From: Phoronis australis
Lineage: Eukaryota > Phoronida > Phoronidae
Assembly (NCBI GenBank): GCA_002633005.1
Contig: NMRA01000133.1
Coordinates: forward strand, 13,203-75,202
Direction: 5' to 3'
Length of the DNA: 62,000 bases
The stretch's first letter is position 1. Every line of letters begins with the position of its first letter. Positions 9,614 through 21,305 of this stretch are shown piece after piece. The translations under genes were made by a program, and so were the position numbers. The notes under the pieces were generated by a model. It worked only from the letters and a program-made list of their open reading frames with translations, was not told where the DNA came from and searched no databases.

Positions 9614-12600
9614 CTGAATACAAAACAAATGCTCATGATTAGCTACTGAAGGATAGCTGGCAATAGTCACTAACAGGGTCCCGGATTTTGAGAACCAGTT
9701 TCATACCTATTTACTCATTGGAGAAAACTGGTTCTCAAAATGTGGGGCACCTGAAAGTGACCATTACTAAATTGCAAATCTAACATGGATATTAATGACG
9801 TTTTTGAAAACCAGTTTTGATTCATATTTTGTGACGAAGCCCTTTATTTCATTTTTTAACATGGGAGTTACAATTTCTGATAACATATGACATCACCGTC
9901 CGAATGGAGTGCATTGATAGCTTCAACCAGAAAATTCCGATTTCAGTTTAACCTAGTTTGCACTTTGTAGGACTTACAACTTTTTGTGAAATACCATGTT
10001 GCGACCATATCACGCAGTACTTTGAGATCCAACGTCATCATGGAAAACTGAGAAATAAATAAAGTTTAACTGCTGCACTAACAACCTTTCATTTGATGAA
10101 TTAAAATATCTACGTGACAAAATTATTTTTATAATATCGTTACAGTTAACTTTTTCCAGATAAGGGTGGTGTTAACTACATACTTGCAATAAGGATTCCT
10201 TCTCGAAGTGTATCGAAAGATCAAGAAACGGTGGTACATGAATGGAAGGAATAGACTGCCCCGTCCCCTGAAAAGTGAAGAACTCGTATAACAGCACAAA
10301 TATTCAACATTTCAGGTACAGAGATACTTAAAGCTGCGTTTTGCCATGTTTGGCTGGTTAAAAAACAAAAATCAAGTTAGGCCTTTTATTCTGATAAAAT
10401 CGGGTCTATTAGTATTCCGCACTATGACACAGTTCTAAATTCGTAGCCAACGAGAACACAGAAACCATCGGCGACTCGAGAAAAAACGCTTCAGAGTTTT
10501 ACTGGGGTTGGCAAACCCTAAAATTGCAAAATTCAAAAACGGCACATTGCCTGCGATTTGAATTACAAACAAAAATGGAATCTTATCACAGTAAGGAATG
10601 TTATGAGACCTACGTTACGGGAGTAAAAAGGCCCAATTTGATTTTCATTTTTAACCAACTTAAGGTTATCTCAAACCTTAATGAATGGCCTCAAATCTAA
10701 CTCGTATATCAAAAAAGGGGCTTCGTAAACTAGTAAAAGTGTATTATATTTTCTGAAAGAAAAAAGACCAGGAATTATCAAAATATACTTCATATTTATG
10801 AGCCGTTATTATTATTATTATTACATAAATACCTTTTTAAGTCAAATTTTCATTTTCAAGAAGGGTACATTCATAGCAAAATAACGCCTCGGTCTTTTTA
10901 ATGAAACCTTTGTTAAATGAAAACTTCAGCAGTTACCTCAAAAATGATGTGAGGAATTTTCGTTAAGTCTCTTAGTTTAGTTTCTATGACAAATCAGCTC
11001 GTAAAATGTGAAGTATTTCTTTAAAAAATAGCAGTGTCGTATTTGTCTTTGTTACATTACGCAAAACTAAGCCTTTATATTGAAAATCCTGATATTTTTG
11101 AGATTGATGAATAAATATTAAGTTTGGAAAGTTTCAGAGAAATCCACTGAGCTGTTTTCGAGAACTCGTGTTCGTGAGTTCAAATTAAGTTGTATTTGAA
11201 GTTCCCCTAAAATGAAGATAAGTTATTTTGCTAGACCGGAAATATTGTAAAAAATGGCCAATTTTTACGAATAAGGTTTGAGATATCATTAACTGGAGGA
11301 AATGCAGCTTCAGCAAAGTTATGGAAAGGCTTTGCTACGTTTGAAAACTAATATCACTGGTAAGTTGTATTATTACTGAATAGTTACACAAGGTAGTTGT
11401 AACAGTGGTTCAAAGAGAACGACCGGATGGATGTCGAAAGGCATTAGCCCAATCCCAAGATACCACACAATACATTCAAAATAGCCATGTCCCGAAATAT
11501 CACACCATTAAGCAAGACTTACCCACAATGCTGAGCACAAGCAGGGCACACGTCTCACAGGCGTACACTACTGCCATGATAATTTAAATTATAATTGGCG
11601 TATATTTGCTTTTTGAGTTTTTTAAAATACTTTTTATTGAGAATATCAAACATACACAGTATACACTGGTTGTCATTCATCCATTCACAGCCTCACACAC
11701 ATACATGTATTAACTTTACAACGTGAATGTTATGACACAAATATTACACTTGGTTAGCTGCTAAGCTTTTTTGCTAAGCTGTGTATGCGCTTATTAAATG
11801 ACTAAAAGTCAAAATACAGCAAGGAAACTCACATGATGATGAGAATGACTGTAACAGGCATCAGGAATATCTCGTTGCAAGCTATAAATCTCAGCATGTT
11901 TCGCTGTTGAGTCTCAACCTTGGTAATCAGATTACGACCAAGTGTGAATGAGTTGGGAGCAATTTGCTGAAAACAAAGAATCAAAAGATATAATTGAGAA
12001 AACAGAAAATTTCATCATTGAAATGTAAATCCCTGACTCAGAGATGTCACATTTATGATTTTTGCATTTCAAACCACAGAATTCTGTCAGTAGATGGCTA
12101 GTTGCGTGACCCGAAATAGAACTGTGCAGGATATTAGGAGAATTGGAGCCACCGTCATTAATCTCAATTAATATTGGATTTCTTGGTTTAAATATTCTTT
12201 CACCAAAATTTTTGAATGGCATGCCAGAATCATCAGGGCAAAATCTCTAAGTGATTCATACTTTACTCCACACCTTCGGAGACCACAAAACAAAATGATG
12301 ACTGCACATGGTCCAAAACCTGGCTCTTCATTCACACAATAAGAATCAGAGAAACATCGTTGCAACATTGTAGTTTATGAAAAGCGAACAATTGTATATC
12401 AACTTTTTTCTGCTTCTTTTTTACACGTTAGAGGAAACAATGAAAAACACCAACATGAAGCAGTAAATTTTAAGAGCAAACACTGGTACAATTTTGCGAG
12501 ACATTTTTGTAGAGTACGGCTAAGATACGAGAAATGCTTCAATCCCACACAAGTAATACTTACATCCAGAAGCTTTTTACTAAAACTAGTGGCGTGCAAC

Positions 12601-15254
12601 AACGCAAAGAGAAATACCGGTGTAACCACCACTGGGAGGTCATTAAGGACAAACAGATGGTTTAAAGTCGAAAGATTAAAATGAAAGCAGATTTTGTCAA
12701 TAGTTGCATTAAATACATACAATAAGTATTCCTAATTTTACAGACACTATAGGCTGCTAAATGTGGCTTTAAAATAATTAGGTAATATGTTAAAAAACAT
12801 TGTAAGTTCCAAGATACCGGCAACCAGTATTTTTCACATTCATAAATCATACCACAAATCTGTACAATCTTTGTTGATATACAGGTGTATATTTACACAT
12901 AAATCCTGATTAAAGTTAGTAAATAAAAAATTGAACAACCCAACCTAAACCTCCATCACTCGTAAATACTCCTGATTACAATAAATCCCTGGGTGTTTAT
13001 TGATTTCACACGTGCTCCAGACCAGCAACCCGCATTTATCAGAGACCCAGTGCTTCTCAGTTAGACTGCGACAAAATGAAAGCTGCAAAAAGTGGTAAAA
13101 ATCCTCTATGCTAAATGTCCACTCAAAGAATCAACTAGTATTAAAGACCCAGCTAACTGTTTGAATTGGGATATCCAGCTTCACTAACTTCAGCGGAACC
13201 CGTCTCGGATTAAACAGTGACAATCGAATCTCGTATTTACCTACAATGGCGCATAAACATCCATCAGGCACATTTACTGCCTCGGCAGGTTCAAAGTCGC
13301 TTAGGCAGCACTCAATAGCTTGTTTTTTGAGTCACGCTTGAATGTGGCACCTGGTCAGTGGCCAGTGTTGGTTTGGCTGGGCATTTTAAGTTTTGTGCTG
13401 CAAGGCTACACAATAGGGCCATTCCCAAATTACACAGCGACACTAAAATCTCGTAATGCCGGAAACATTCCGTCATGCACACCGTCTGCCTCGTTTTCGT
13501 GAGACTGAAGTTTCACATGTTATTTGTTGTTGTCTGATTCTTAACAAGTTTTTCTCGGTTGCATTACTCTATTCGTCCTTCCAATGTCAAAAAAGTATTA
13601 CTGCTGTGCTGTGGGCTGCAACTCTGATGTGTGAAAGTTTGATAAACTGGACAAATACCTGTGGATGAGTGATCTGATTCAGAAATTCTTCACCTTCCCG
13701 ACATCAATGAGAGACATGAAAATGTGCCCTAGTTCCAAAACGAGGTTACGCGTTTTCTTATCTCCAGGTAAAAGGAGAGTTCTATCGCCGTGTAATCCGG
13801 GACGCCCCTATTGTACAAAGTAGACTGCTGGTCAATTCCAACTCTACGTTGAATCAAAGGATACTGGTAATTGGATGGCTATTGAGGAACATGATGGAGA
13901 AGAAGAGATAATGGCAGCTGTCTTCAAGAAGCATAAGCGAGAAGAACTCCCTCGTCATCTGGAAGTGCGGTAGACGCTGATGAAGTCGGAGGGCGCTAGT
14001 GGCAGCATTGCTCAGTAGCGCCTTCTGGTAGTGGCTGGATAAGTTTCCACTGAAGAACAGCAAGTGTGACAAAATGATGCATGTGTCAGACATCCAGTCA
14101 TAGGAGAAATTACAGGTAACACTGGACTGGTATTTAAGCAACAGACATTGGAATTTTTGGCTAGGCATTTCACAAACAACGGTCGAAAATTATAATTATC
14201 TAAGGATTAAATTAATATGAAGCAGAATTTTGCAACTTTTGAATTCTGGTGTTAAAGAGTGAGGATTTTGCTGCGATGCATTCAATCCCAAGGGAGATAT
14301 GACATGTGGTCATACACGGACACTGTAGGCCATTTGGCTCCAGTTTAACATACAGATTCCAAGACTTAACATGCCAAATACCCCAGACAAAGACAGCCCA
14401 CTGTGTATGTGACTAGTAGTTCCCTTCCTGGTTGAAATTTACACTAACATTAGTCAGAAGCTGTTTAAACACAAAATGAAGACGTCAAAAAATTACCCAA
14501 AGATGGGGAAGACGAACGCTACCGTGAATATAATCGTTGACATACGTGTGGCCCATAGAGCAGTCTCGATTTTATTTGCTGACATAAAGTTCTGAAAAAA
14601 TAGCAACATGGGCAAACGTTACAGCAAAACAAATTTCAAATTACAGTACAAGTTTTACACATACACTGCAAAAGAATGTCTTTCAAAGAGGTAAAAACCA
14701 TTAGCTGTTTTCTGATAAGGCAGCGACACAATCAAACAATCATTTCACTAGATGGCAATAAAGAAGTTGGTAGACAATGTTCTGCATTCTTATATGAAGG
14801 TCTAATGCAGCGAAATTTCTCACCGACTTCAATAAATTCTTTAAAACCATCACACAGTCAAATTGCCAACTGTTGAGAGGTGAGATAATTATATGATTCA
14901 TAAGAAAATGTCCAACGTTTCAAAATTTCCGTGTAAAAGAAATTGCATTACGTCTGCGTCAATTCAGATTGCCATGCCCATCAGAGGAGAAAATTGGTCA
15001 AGTGAGCGACCCTAAAATGATCTTTCAACAGAAATCACAACTGGAAACAAAACAGTTTTGATACAAGGTTACTCAAACATATCACCCTTACAGCCAAATA
15101 CCCAATAAAAATGTATGCCAGAGCCAAGTTCTATGTACACAACAGTTACCACTAAACCTCCTTGTGGAGCTGCATTTTCCTGTTGTGCCTGGTTTGCACC
15201 TGACGACCCCTCCTGCCTGTCTCCATGGTCACCACTTCCGTCACTGTCGGCCAT
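9484..15254 (-). CDS. TMEM33: TMEM33 (ER/nuclear-envelope transmembrane protein 33), 7 coding exons
   Basis: Joined minus-strand exons 15254-15150, 14591-14497, 14049-13865, 12631-12564, 11966-11833, 10267-10184 and 9613-9484 give 801 bases, 266 residues plus stop. All junctions are GT-AG and all phases agree. The family is recognised from NAATSALRLHQRLPHFQ, LLEDSCHYLFFS, FIACNEIFLMP, TSRRNPYC and a C-terminal ELR...SCP...R...APP. Hydrophobic segments lie at about residues 50-67, 113-142 and 178-205. TMEM33/Pom33 proteins sit in the ER and nuclear envelope, bind reticulons, and take part in ER shaping and the unfolded-protein response (family knowledge). The human protein is slightly shorter; here the N-terminus has an extra Gln/Ser/Gly-rich stretch. 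Confidence 0.95.
10184..10267 (-). CDS. TMEM33: TMEM33 coding exon 6
   Basis: Acceptor CTTTTCAG, donor GTATGT. It encodes GRGSLFLPFMYHRFLIF and the family motif RYTSRRNPYC. Confidence 0.95.
10331..10664 (+). mobile_element. Long-TIR MITE, copy A (TMEM33 intron 5)
   Basis: About 330 bp with inverted ends: GGCTGGTTAAAAAACAAAAA on the left and TTCATTTTTAACCAACTT on the right, complementary over about 40 bp including AAGTTAGGCCTTTT and AAAAGGCCCAATTT. The core (CGCTTCAGAGTTTTACTGGG) recurs in reverse at 57421-57755. It has no coding capacity. Confidence 0.8.
11833..11966 (-). CDS. TMEM33: TMEM33 coding exon 5
   Basis: Acceptor TTTTCAG, donor GTGAGT. It encodes a polar loop, then RFIACNEIFLMPVTVILII, the conserved third membrane region. 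Confidence 0.93.
12564..12631 (-). CDS. TMEM33: TMEM33 coding exon 4
   Basis: Acceptor CTCCCAG, donor GTAAGT. It encodes VVTPVFLFALLHATSFSKK, a membrane segment followed by basic residues. Confidence 0.92.
13305..13560 (+). repeat. Dispersed repeat, inverted partner at 22370-22632
   Basis: Long shared stretches such as GGCTGGGCATTTTAAGTTTT and TTTGTTGTTGTCTGATTCTT occur in both places in opposite orientation. The divergence is moderate, so these are two old insertions of one family. This copy lies between TMEM33 exons 4 and 3. Confidence 0.85.
13584..13712 (+). pseudogene. THAP-like domain remnant
   Basis: The frame reads MSKKYYCCAVGCNSDV, a TGA stop, then KFDKLDKYLWM and FFTFP. The CxxxC-like start and the later FxxFP resemble the zinc-binding THAP domain of P-element-type transposases. 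A related, differently decayed copy is on the minus strand at 22040-22160. This is a relic attached to the repeat before it; the assignment rests on a short motif. Confidence 0.4.
13865..14049 (-). CDS. TMEM33: TMEM33 coding exon 3
   Basis: Acceptor TGTTCTTCAG, donor GTATCC. It carries the most conserved block, SNAATSALRLHQRLPHFQ, and the segment LLEDSCHYLFFSIMFLNSHP. Confidence 0.95.
14497..14591 (-). CDS. TMEM33: TMEM33 coding exon 2
   Basis: Acceptor TTTTTTCAG, donor GTAATT. It encodes FMSANKIETALWATRMS and the first hydrophobic segment TIIFTVAFVFPIFG, matching the family start. Confidence 0.92.
15150..15254 (-). CDS. TMEM33: TMEM33 coding exon 1
   Basis: Start ATG at 15254 in good context (AGGATGG). 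It encodes 35 polar residues (MADSDGSGDHGD...) and ends in phase 0 at TTAGTG before GTAACTG. This low-complexity tail is not conserved in the family. Confidence 0.85.
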
Positions 15255-16600
15255 CCTATGATGTAAAATAAGATATTACCTGTAAACAGAATTTCAGGAA
15301 TTTGCTTTTGTTTGTGATTGCCATCTGATAAGTGTTAAAAAAAATCCAGAAAAATCCGGCAGTAATTTGGGAACTTACAATAACTCTAGTTTGGCACAGG
15401 CATCAGTATGGTTCACCAACCTGCACGAAATTGAAGTGCACCAAATTACTTTGACGCATGCTTTAGTTTGAGTAGCAAGCCAGCTAGCTCTGTGAAGACT
15501 ATCATCAAAATACAGCTAGGTACCACTGTGTGCTGAGCTCCGACAGACACCAAAATTGCACACAGCCTTGGTAGTTCTGCTGGTCACCTCGCTGTGAAAA
15601 CAGTATCAGCGTGGCATGTGGTATGATGTCATATCCCTTAGCGTGTGCAGTGTGAAAATGGTGAGTTACCAATTTTGGGAACTGAACGAGGGACTGCTTG
15701 AAGAAAAAGTTTGATGATGGGAGTATTTGTTCGAGTTGGAAGGAATTAAATACATCGACGGCAGGGGCCTCCTAAGGTGTCCCTCTAAGCAGTGCCAGTA
15801 GGACAGTGATCACTGCCTACCTGTGAGGGCGCATGCAAAATCTAGGACTGAGTCAACTGATACTCACCTTGCCCATTACAACCGTTTAAGTGAAAAACAA
15901 TCTAATTTTACATTTTGAAACAAAGAAAGCATGTCGTCACGTTGAAAGCAGTAAGTTTGTGACACTCGAACGCGCCAATTCCTAAATTTTTGCCACTCAT
16001 CTAGGGAGACGATGACAACTTCGCAGTAACAAAATTTGTTGTTGCTGGTACCAAAATTCTAAAAACTTATAATGAAGAGCAACCAGTTTCGATGATTTGT
16101 TGTGACGTGTACACAACCTCGTGAAAGAACAACAGTTGATTGAAGAATCGGAAAAAAAGAAACTGGCGCCGGAAGTCAATGCAAAAGATGACTGGCCAAA
16201 CTTTAGCAGCAGAATAACGGTAGAACACCAATTTTTCCAACAACAGTAAATAATTCAGTTTATTGAAGGAAGAGTGTAGTGTTTAATGACACTAATTTTG
16301 TCAGATTTTATCTGGTCAGTTTTTTATCCACATCGGCGCAAAGCTGTATATTTATAATTTAGTATTCAGTATACAGCTCTGTGAGAGGGCTACAGTTTGG
16401 GCTGCAATAGGGCCAGTCAGCTTTTGCACAAATGTTGAGGGTTGATGACACACTATATATCAACTGTATTCATGAATTATTACTTACTGCAAGGACACAG
16501 TATGTTTGTATCCCGAATGTGAACAATATGCCATTTTGGCCTTGCGAAATTTTTGTAGTTTAAGTTTGTAGAATTTCGGTTAGTAGCACTAGTGCTAATT
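15255..16600. other. Upstream region of TMEM33; no gene seen
   Basis: This probably holds the TMEM33 promoter and 5' UTR. An ETS-type site GCCGGAAGT is near 16166-16175. No convincing TATA box or exon was found. A plus-strand AATAAA lies at about 16630 without an attached gene. Confidence 0.35.
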
Positions 16601-16899
16601 GTTCATTGTTAGACCTTAACTGACTCTTCAATAAAGATTATTACTGCTAGTGCTACTACTGCTATTCATCATTCAGTCCACAGGCGTCCTCAGCTTCTGA
16701 TCATCCCCAATACACTACATATACTACAAGGTATGACACTCCCAACCAGAAATTCCATGGGTGCTTCAATTCAGCAGTCCATAGCAAACACAAAACTCAA
16801 TAAATTTACACAAAACAGAAGTTCAACAAATCATGAGGAATTATTCTTTCTCCCAATACCATTTACGGTGTCCTGCTCCACCGAGTTCTCAAGAAATTC

Positions 16900-17180
16900 A
16901 TAGTCAAAGCACAAAATCCCATGCATCAAGCCTCCTTGGACGGTTCGAGGCCAAGGACGGTACGGAATTATCCGATGAGTTACAGATGTACGGCAATTGC
17001 CGGTTCATCCCGGAAGGTTACAAATGGTCTGGCTTTGGGTGGAGTTATCAATGTCGTGACACTCCAGTGAAATCGTGGTGGTGCAGTGGTAAAGCACGCG
17101 CTCTCTATCCGCTAGGTTGTGAGTTCGAGTCTGTGGTGATCGCAGTTTGTCAACTTAGACACGTTCTCTGTTTTTTTTTG
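16900..17180 (+). mobile_element. tRNA-derived SINE
   Basis: Box A TGGTGCAGTGG (17079-17089) and box B GAGTTCGAGTC (17121-17131) are 32 bases apart. A run of nine T at about 17169-17177 could terminate pol III. The GC-richer sequence just upstream (16930-17060) may belong to the same element. Confidence 0.6.
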
Positions 17181-18038
17181 GCTTTGCCTCTTTTTTCTTG
17201 GATAATACCGTTGGAGGTCCTAAAGTTGTGAGTGCCCTAAAGTCGTGAACAATCGTATTTCCTCTTCTGCGCGAGCCCGCAACATCTAGCGTTTTAGTTT
17301 CCAGCGTTCGTCTGCTTACGAACGTCAAACGAATACCTGGACATGTTGATATTCACAACATGATAATAAACAGTGAGTGAGTGGCTTCTTTTTTCAAATG
17401 TATCTTAAAAATAGTTTATTTCACTAATCCACTTTTTGTGCATTTTCAGAATATATTTTCGAAAATATACATCATTCAGATTTGCTCAAACACGCGCTCC
17501 AGGGGAAGCTTGAACAATGTATCAAAATGTCCCAGGGTCGATCAAGTTTTGTAAAGTCAAAGCAATAAAATACAGAGATATAATTGAAGCTGGTTTCTTA
17601 ACGTTTTACGTAAACATCCTCATTGAAAACGTCTGTGCACATCGCAATTGGGTGCAGAACACCTAATAGTTTATTTCAATTGAAACTGAATTAATAAACA
17701 ATGCAATGTGTTTTTATGTCGTCTAGAGTAACTGTAAGCACTGCAGTTGATTTGTGTGGCCTTACTTCGTGCATTTCCGTCTAAACGAAACGGTCATGAC
17801 TTTAGGGCCTCATTCAAAATGGCCAGCGATATGAGCGACCGTTTCAAAACTCTGCTTACGGAGACAAACGTGGGTTAAAACTGGAAAAACACGTATATCT
17901 GTGAAGGCTGATACATGTCCATGACATCACATGAGCAGTTGCTAACGGACATTGGGTAGTAGTACAATCAGCTGCTTTTTATGCTTATATTCACGACTTT
18001 AGGTCACCGGAGTCTACTTCAGGAATCAAGGAAAATGC

Positions 18039-18275
18039 TTGATTTTTAGGAAAAAAATGAAAAATTTTCGGTGCTATGCGCATCTACAATCGTGCATTAC
18101 GCAAATGTTTACAGACAAAATGTTGGGCCCCCCTTGTGATATCCTAGATCCGCCACTGGCTGAGGACGCCTCTGATAGTCTGATTCAGTCACAGAATGAA
18201 AGATTGAATGATGAGGGATTAGGAAATCGAAGAATGGAAATTATGATTTTCGACGAAGTAGACACTCCCTCCTGA
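18039..18275 (+). other. Unidentified short open frame in repeat debris
   Basis: A 78-codon frame ends EDASDSLIQSQNERLNDEGL and a further 22 residues. The C-terminal half looks protein-like, but the N-terminal half is repeat-like (GGGCCCCCC, ATCCGCCACTGG). It could be the last exon of an unknown gene or chance. No acceptor or upstream exon was found to decide. Confidence 0.2.
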
Positions 18276-19170
18276 ATCTCATCTCACACATCCAATTAAG
18301 CTGGATATCATTCATATTGAGTTTTTTTCTTTGCAACCTGTAACCTGTAGGTCACTCTAAAAGAAGATACCTTTTTGTTACTAAAACCTCAAAATCAAGA
18401 AACCCTCAGAACTCACCTGTGCTCTTTCAACGGAAATGTCGTGATACGCATGCGTAAAAAAGCTATGGTTAGAGACCACTAGATGTCTCTCATCCTGAAC
18501 GGAGCGCCGCTTGCAGGCCGTCAGTGTTTCTCATTCCCGCGCCTCATCTGAACATGCGCGCACGGGGGGATAACAAAAATTCCGAAATAAGTGGAGACGA
18601 AAAGTCCACTTGTATCAGGCTGAACAACCCCGTGGTCCACATTATCAAAAATTCGACCCCCCCATTTTTAGGCTGGATGCGCGCATGAACAAGTCGTGGA
18701 TATCGGACATTTCTCAGTTGAGCCAGTCCGCTCAAAAATACTCTGGCAAAGATACAATTAAGGAGAAAGGGAATTACAAAAAATGAAGCACAGAAATAGT
18801 TGCCCGATTAAGATATATAGGCCTATCATTTATCCCATCGCATATAGGCGGATCTAGAGGGGGGATCAAGAAGATCATCCAGACCCCGTTTTCCCGCTTC
18901 GTCTGACGTTTTAGCAGTGGTGGCCTAGAGGGGGCCAAGTGGGCCATGGCGCCCCTAAAATTCTCCCAGTTTACATTTGGCAGTTCGGGGGTGACAATAA
19001 TGACGAACAAAATCCTGGCTAATACTCTGCCGTGGCCTCCCCTAACTGGATCCGCCCCTGCTTAGTGATATCAAATCTGGGATTTTCAAATTGCTGTTTG
19101 GAGCCCCACTTTTTAAATTAAATCCTTGATCCGATCCTACCCCGTACACTAGAAATCCAGGATCCCGGCG
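18120..19170. repeat. Patchwork of GGATCC/GGCGGATC-type repeats
   Basis: Variants of one motif recur in both orientations: ATCCGCCACTGG (about 18150), GGCGGATCTAGAGGGGGG (about 18847) and GGATCCGCCCCTG (about 19048). Such inverted pairs are characteristic of ends of non-autonomous DNA transposons. Family not identified. A C-run with an N follows at 19811-19829. Confidence 0.5.
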
Positions 19171-19199
19171 CCCCTGCCTCGCCTGAAAAGGATAGAACA

Positions 19200-20500
19200 A
19201 GCTAGTGTTGGCTTATGAAGTAAACATCGGTCATGTGTGGTACTGCTGTGGCCAAATGGGGGGAGTTGCACGCGTGATGTTAGTTTACGTACGTCGCTAT
19301 ATCTCTGTCACTACCTAGCTACTTTAAAATAGCATCCACACAGCTTGCGGCACCCCTGTACCCATGCACCTAGCTTAAATGTCCTAGGCTAATATGTACT
19401 TCACAACCCCGCACCCTTGGCAGCCGTGACGTTGCTAAACTCGGCTTCTTCTGGCGTCTCACCTTCTTCAGCAGTGATTTGAAATGTAACTCACGTTATT
19501 TATAGGTCAACGATTGGTTCTGTTCTCTACACCGCCGACTCCAAAACACCGATTTATGACGCTGTGGAGTAAAATTGCGAAACAGAACGTTCTTTTAGAT
19601 ACATTTTTATACCCCAATTTTGTTAGACTGTGAAATACTAAGGAGACCTAATAATCATTGTATGCCAAAACACATTATTTCGAGTGTACGCACATGAGCC
19701 TAAATATGCGCACATTTCAGGTAGCGGCCATGGAGACAAGGTGGTCCCCAACAAGCAGACAATGAATAAATATTTGAAACACTGTTGGCAGACGTTGCGA
19801 ACATACCTACACCCCCCCCCCCCNCCCCCACGGTCGTCGCCGTCAAGACTTTCTTCTAATGTATTGTTATAATATACAATTGCCGGTCCAGATCTTAACA
19901 GAAATAAAAAGTGGATAACCATCAGGCCCACAATTGGCCACTGTCTGTCTTAAAGCACGGGCTAGTTAATTTTGTAAAGCGAAGATTTTATTTTAGAAAA
20001 AAAAATAAACTGCATTAGCTATTTTACTGAAATTTACCCTGTGAAGCAAACAAATTCTGCGATGAATTAATTTAGTGTGCGGGGAATTTATACGGGTTAT
20101 GCCAACTGTCCAAAGGAGGAGTATGAATAGCGGCAAAAGAAATTCGTTTTGATAACCTAAGACTTACACAACTATTCCTTATTTCCTTTAAAGCGCCGCC
20201 TTCCGTCCAAGAAGCGAATTTTTATTTAGACCATTAATCGCTACTAGATTGTCTCAACTTGCTCCATATTCCGATTTCTGAGCATACAAAGAACTGGCAG
20301 TTCATTACTCTATGAAGCCATGCTCGGCTCATAAAATGACATGTCCTGACAACTTCTAAACTTTGGTTTCAAACGATAACGATTTGTCAGCTCTTCAAAC
20401 CCCTGAAACTTCCTCCAGTTTGACTAAGGATCAATTCGAGATCGATTTCGTAATGGTGATTAGTCTCAATCAAAAGTTGCTTTTGTAATGAAAGGTGGGT
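19200..20500. other. No gene seen
   Basis: Mixed-composition sequence with a poly-C tract at 19811-19829. No frame or RNA gene is supportable. Confidence 0.4.
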
Positions 20501-20522
20501 CTATAGACGCTTTAAAAGAACA

Positions 20523-20566
20523 TGACGTAAAAATTGACTACGTCATGAAGTATAAAGATGACGTCA
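20523..20566 (+). promoter_or_regulatory. TATA box with three CRE-like sites
   Basis: TATAAA at 20551-20556 is surrounded by TGACGTAA (20523-20530), TACGTCAT (20539-20546) and a perfect CRE TGACGTCA (20559-20566). A start of transcription near 20580 would leave about 85 bases of 5' UTR before the ATG at 20664. CREB/ATF-family control is the natural reading (inference). Confidence 0.6.
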
Positions 20567-20663
20567 TCATATGTGGTAGCTGAGTGAGATTTCAGTTCTA
20601 GTTCAGAATTCATCTGACAGATTGTAAGAATAAGTGTATAGAATTTCGATTATTTATCATACT

Positions 20664-21164
20664 ATGGCTCCAATCAATCACATTCGAAAAACGACTTGGG
20701 CAGGCGGCAGTTCTTTAGTGTTATTCGAGGAAGAAGGTCTGCATTTGGCAAAAGATGGCGCTAACTTTGGCAAGTCGTCATCCGAACATATAGTTCTTTT
20801 TCTCGTCATCGGCATTGGGATCACTTTCGCCATGTTGACCTTCGCTACTTCGAGAGAAATCTTTTGCCTTTTCACTCGTCGAGAGAGACGCATATTTTTG
20901 GAAAACGTGCGAATACTTCCTAAAAGAAGAAGAGCCGCACCGAAGAAGAAGAATGTCGATTTCAAAATATTCGTTGTCGGAGAAAACAACCAAATAACCG
21001 AATCTAAAGAAGAGTGTTCGGTTTACCTAGAAAAGGGACCAAGCTCGTGTTCTTCTAAAGACGAACGTCCATCTTCTGGCCAAGAGCTTATAGACTACAA
21101 CTTGCCGGGACAAGTAGACAATTTTCCAAGCAATCCATCGTCCGATTTGGTGGTGGATGAATAA
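20664..21164 (+). CDS. Intronless gene for a single-pass membrane protein of unknown family
   Basis: A 166-residue protein. The ATG is the first in the frame after the TATA box (context actATGGCT). A 20-residue hydrophobic segment (IVLFLVIGIGITFAMLTFAT) spans residues 43-62. Strongly basic clusters follow (TRRERR; PKRRRAAPKKK), so the C-terminal 100 residues should face the cytosol and the 42-residue N-terminus the lumen or outside, without a cleavable signal. The tail is rich in Ser, Glu and Asp and ends DLVVDE; it has two cysteines. A polyadenylation signal follows at 21300. I recognise no known domain. A retrogene or lineage-specific gene is possible. Codon use and the tight promoter/poly-A layout argue that it is real. 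Confidence 0.65.
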   Translation: MAPINHIRKTTWAGGSSLVLFEEEGLHLAKDGANFGKSSSEHIVLFLVIGIGITFAMLTFATSREIFCLFTRRERRIFLENVRILPKRRRAAPKKKNVDFKIFVVGENNQITESKEECSVYLEKGPSSCSSKDERPSSGQELIDYNLPGQVDNFPSNPSSDLVVDE

Positions 21165-21299
21165 TTCATGAGAAAGTTGTATTTATATGACTGCACGGGT
21201 GCGCCCAAAAGACATTAATTTTTTGATTGGCATTACTGAAGTAGCATCATGAGTTGTATTAATTTACTGTTCTCAATTTTTGTCTGACATTTTGCATGT

Positions 21300-21305
21300 A
21301 ATAAA
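21300..21305 (+). terminator. Polyadenylation signal
   Basis: AATAAA 136 bases after the stop of the intronless gene, giving a short 3' UTR. Confidence 0.55.
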
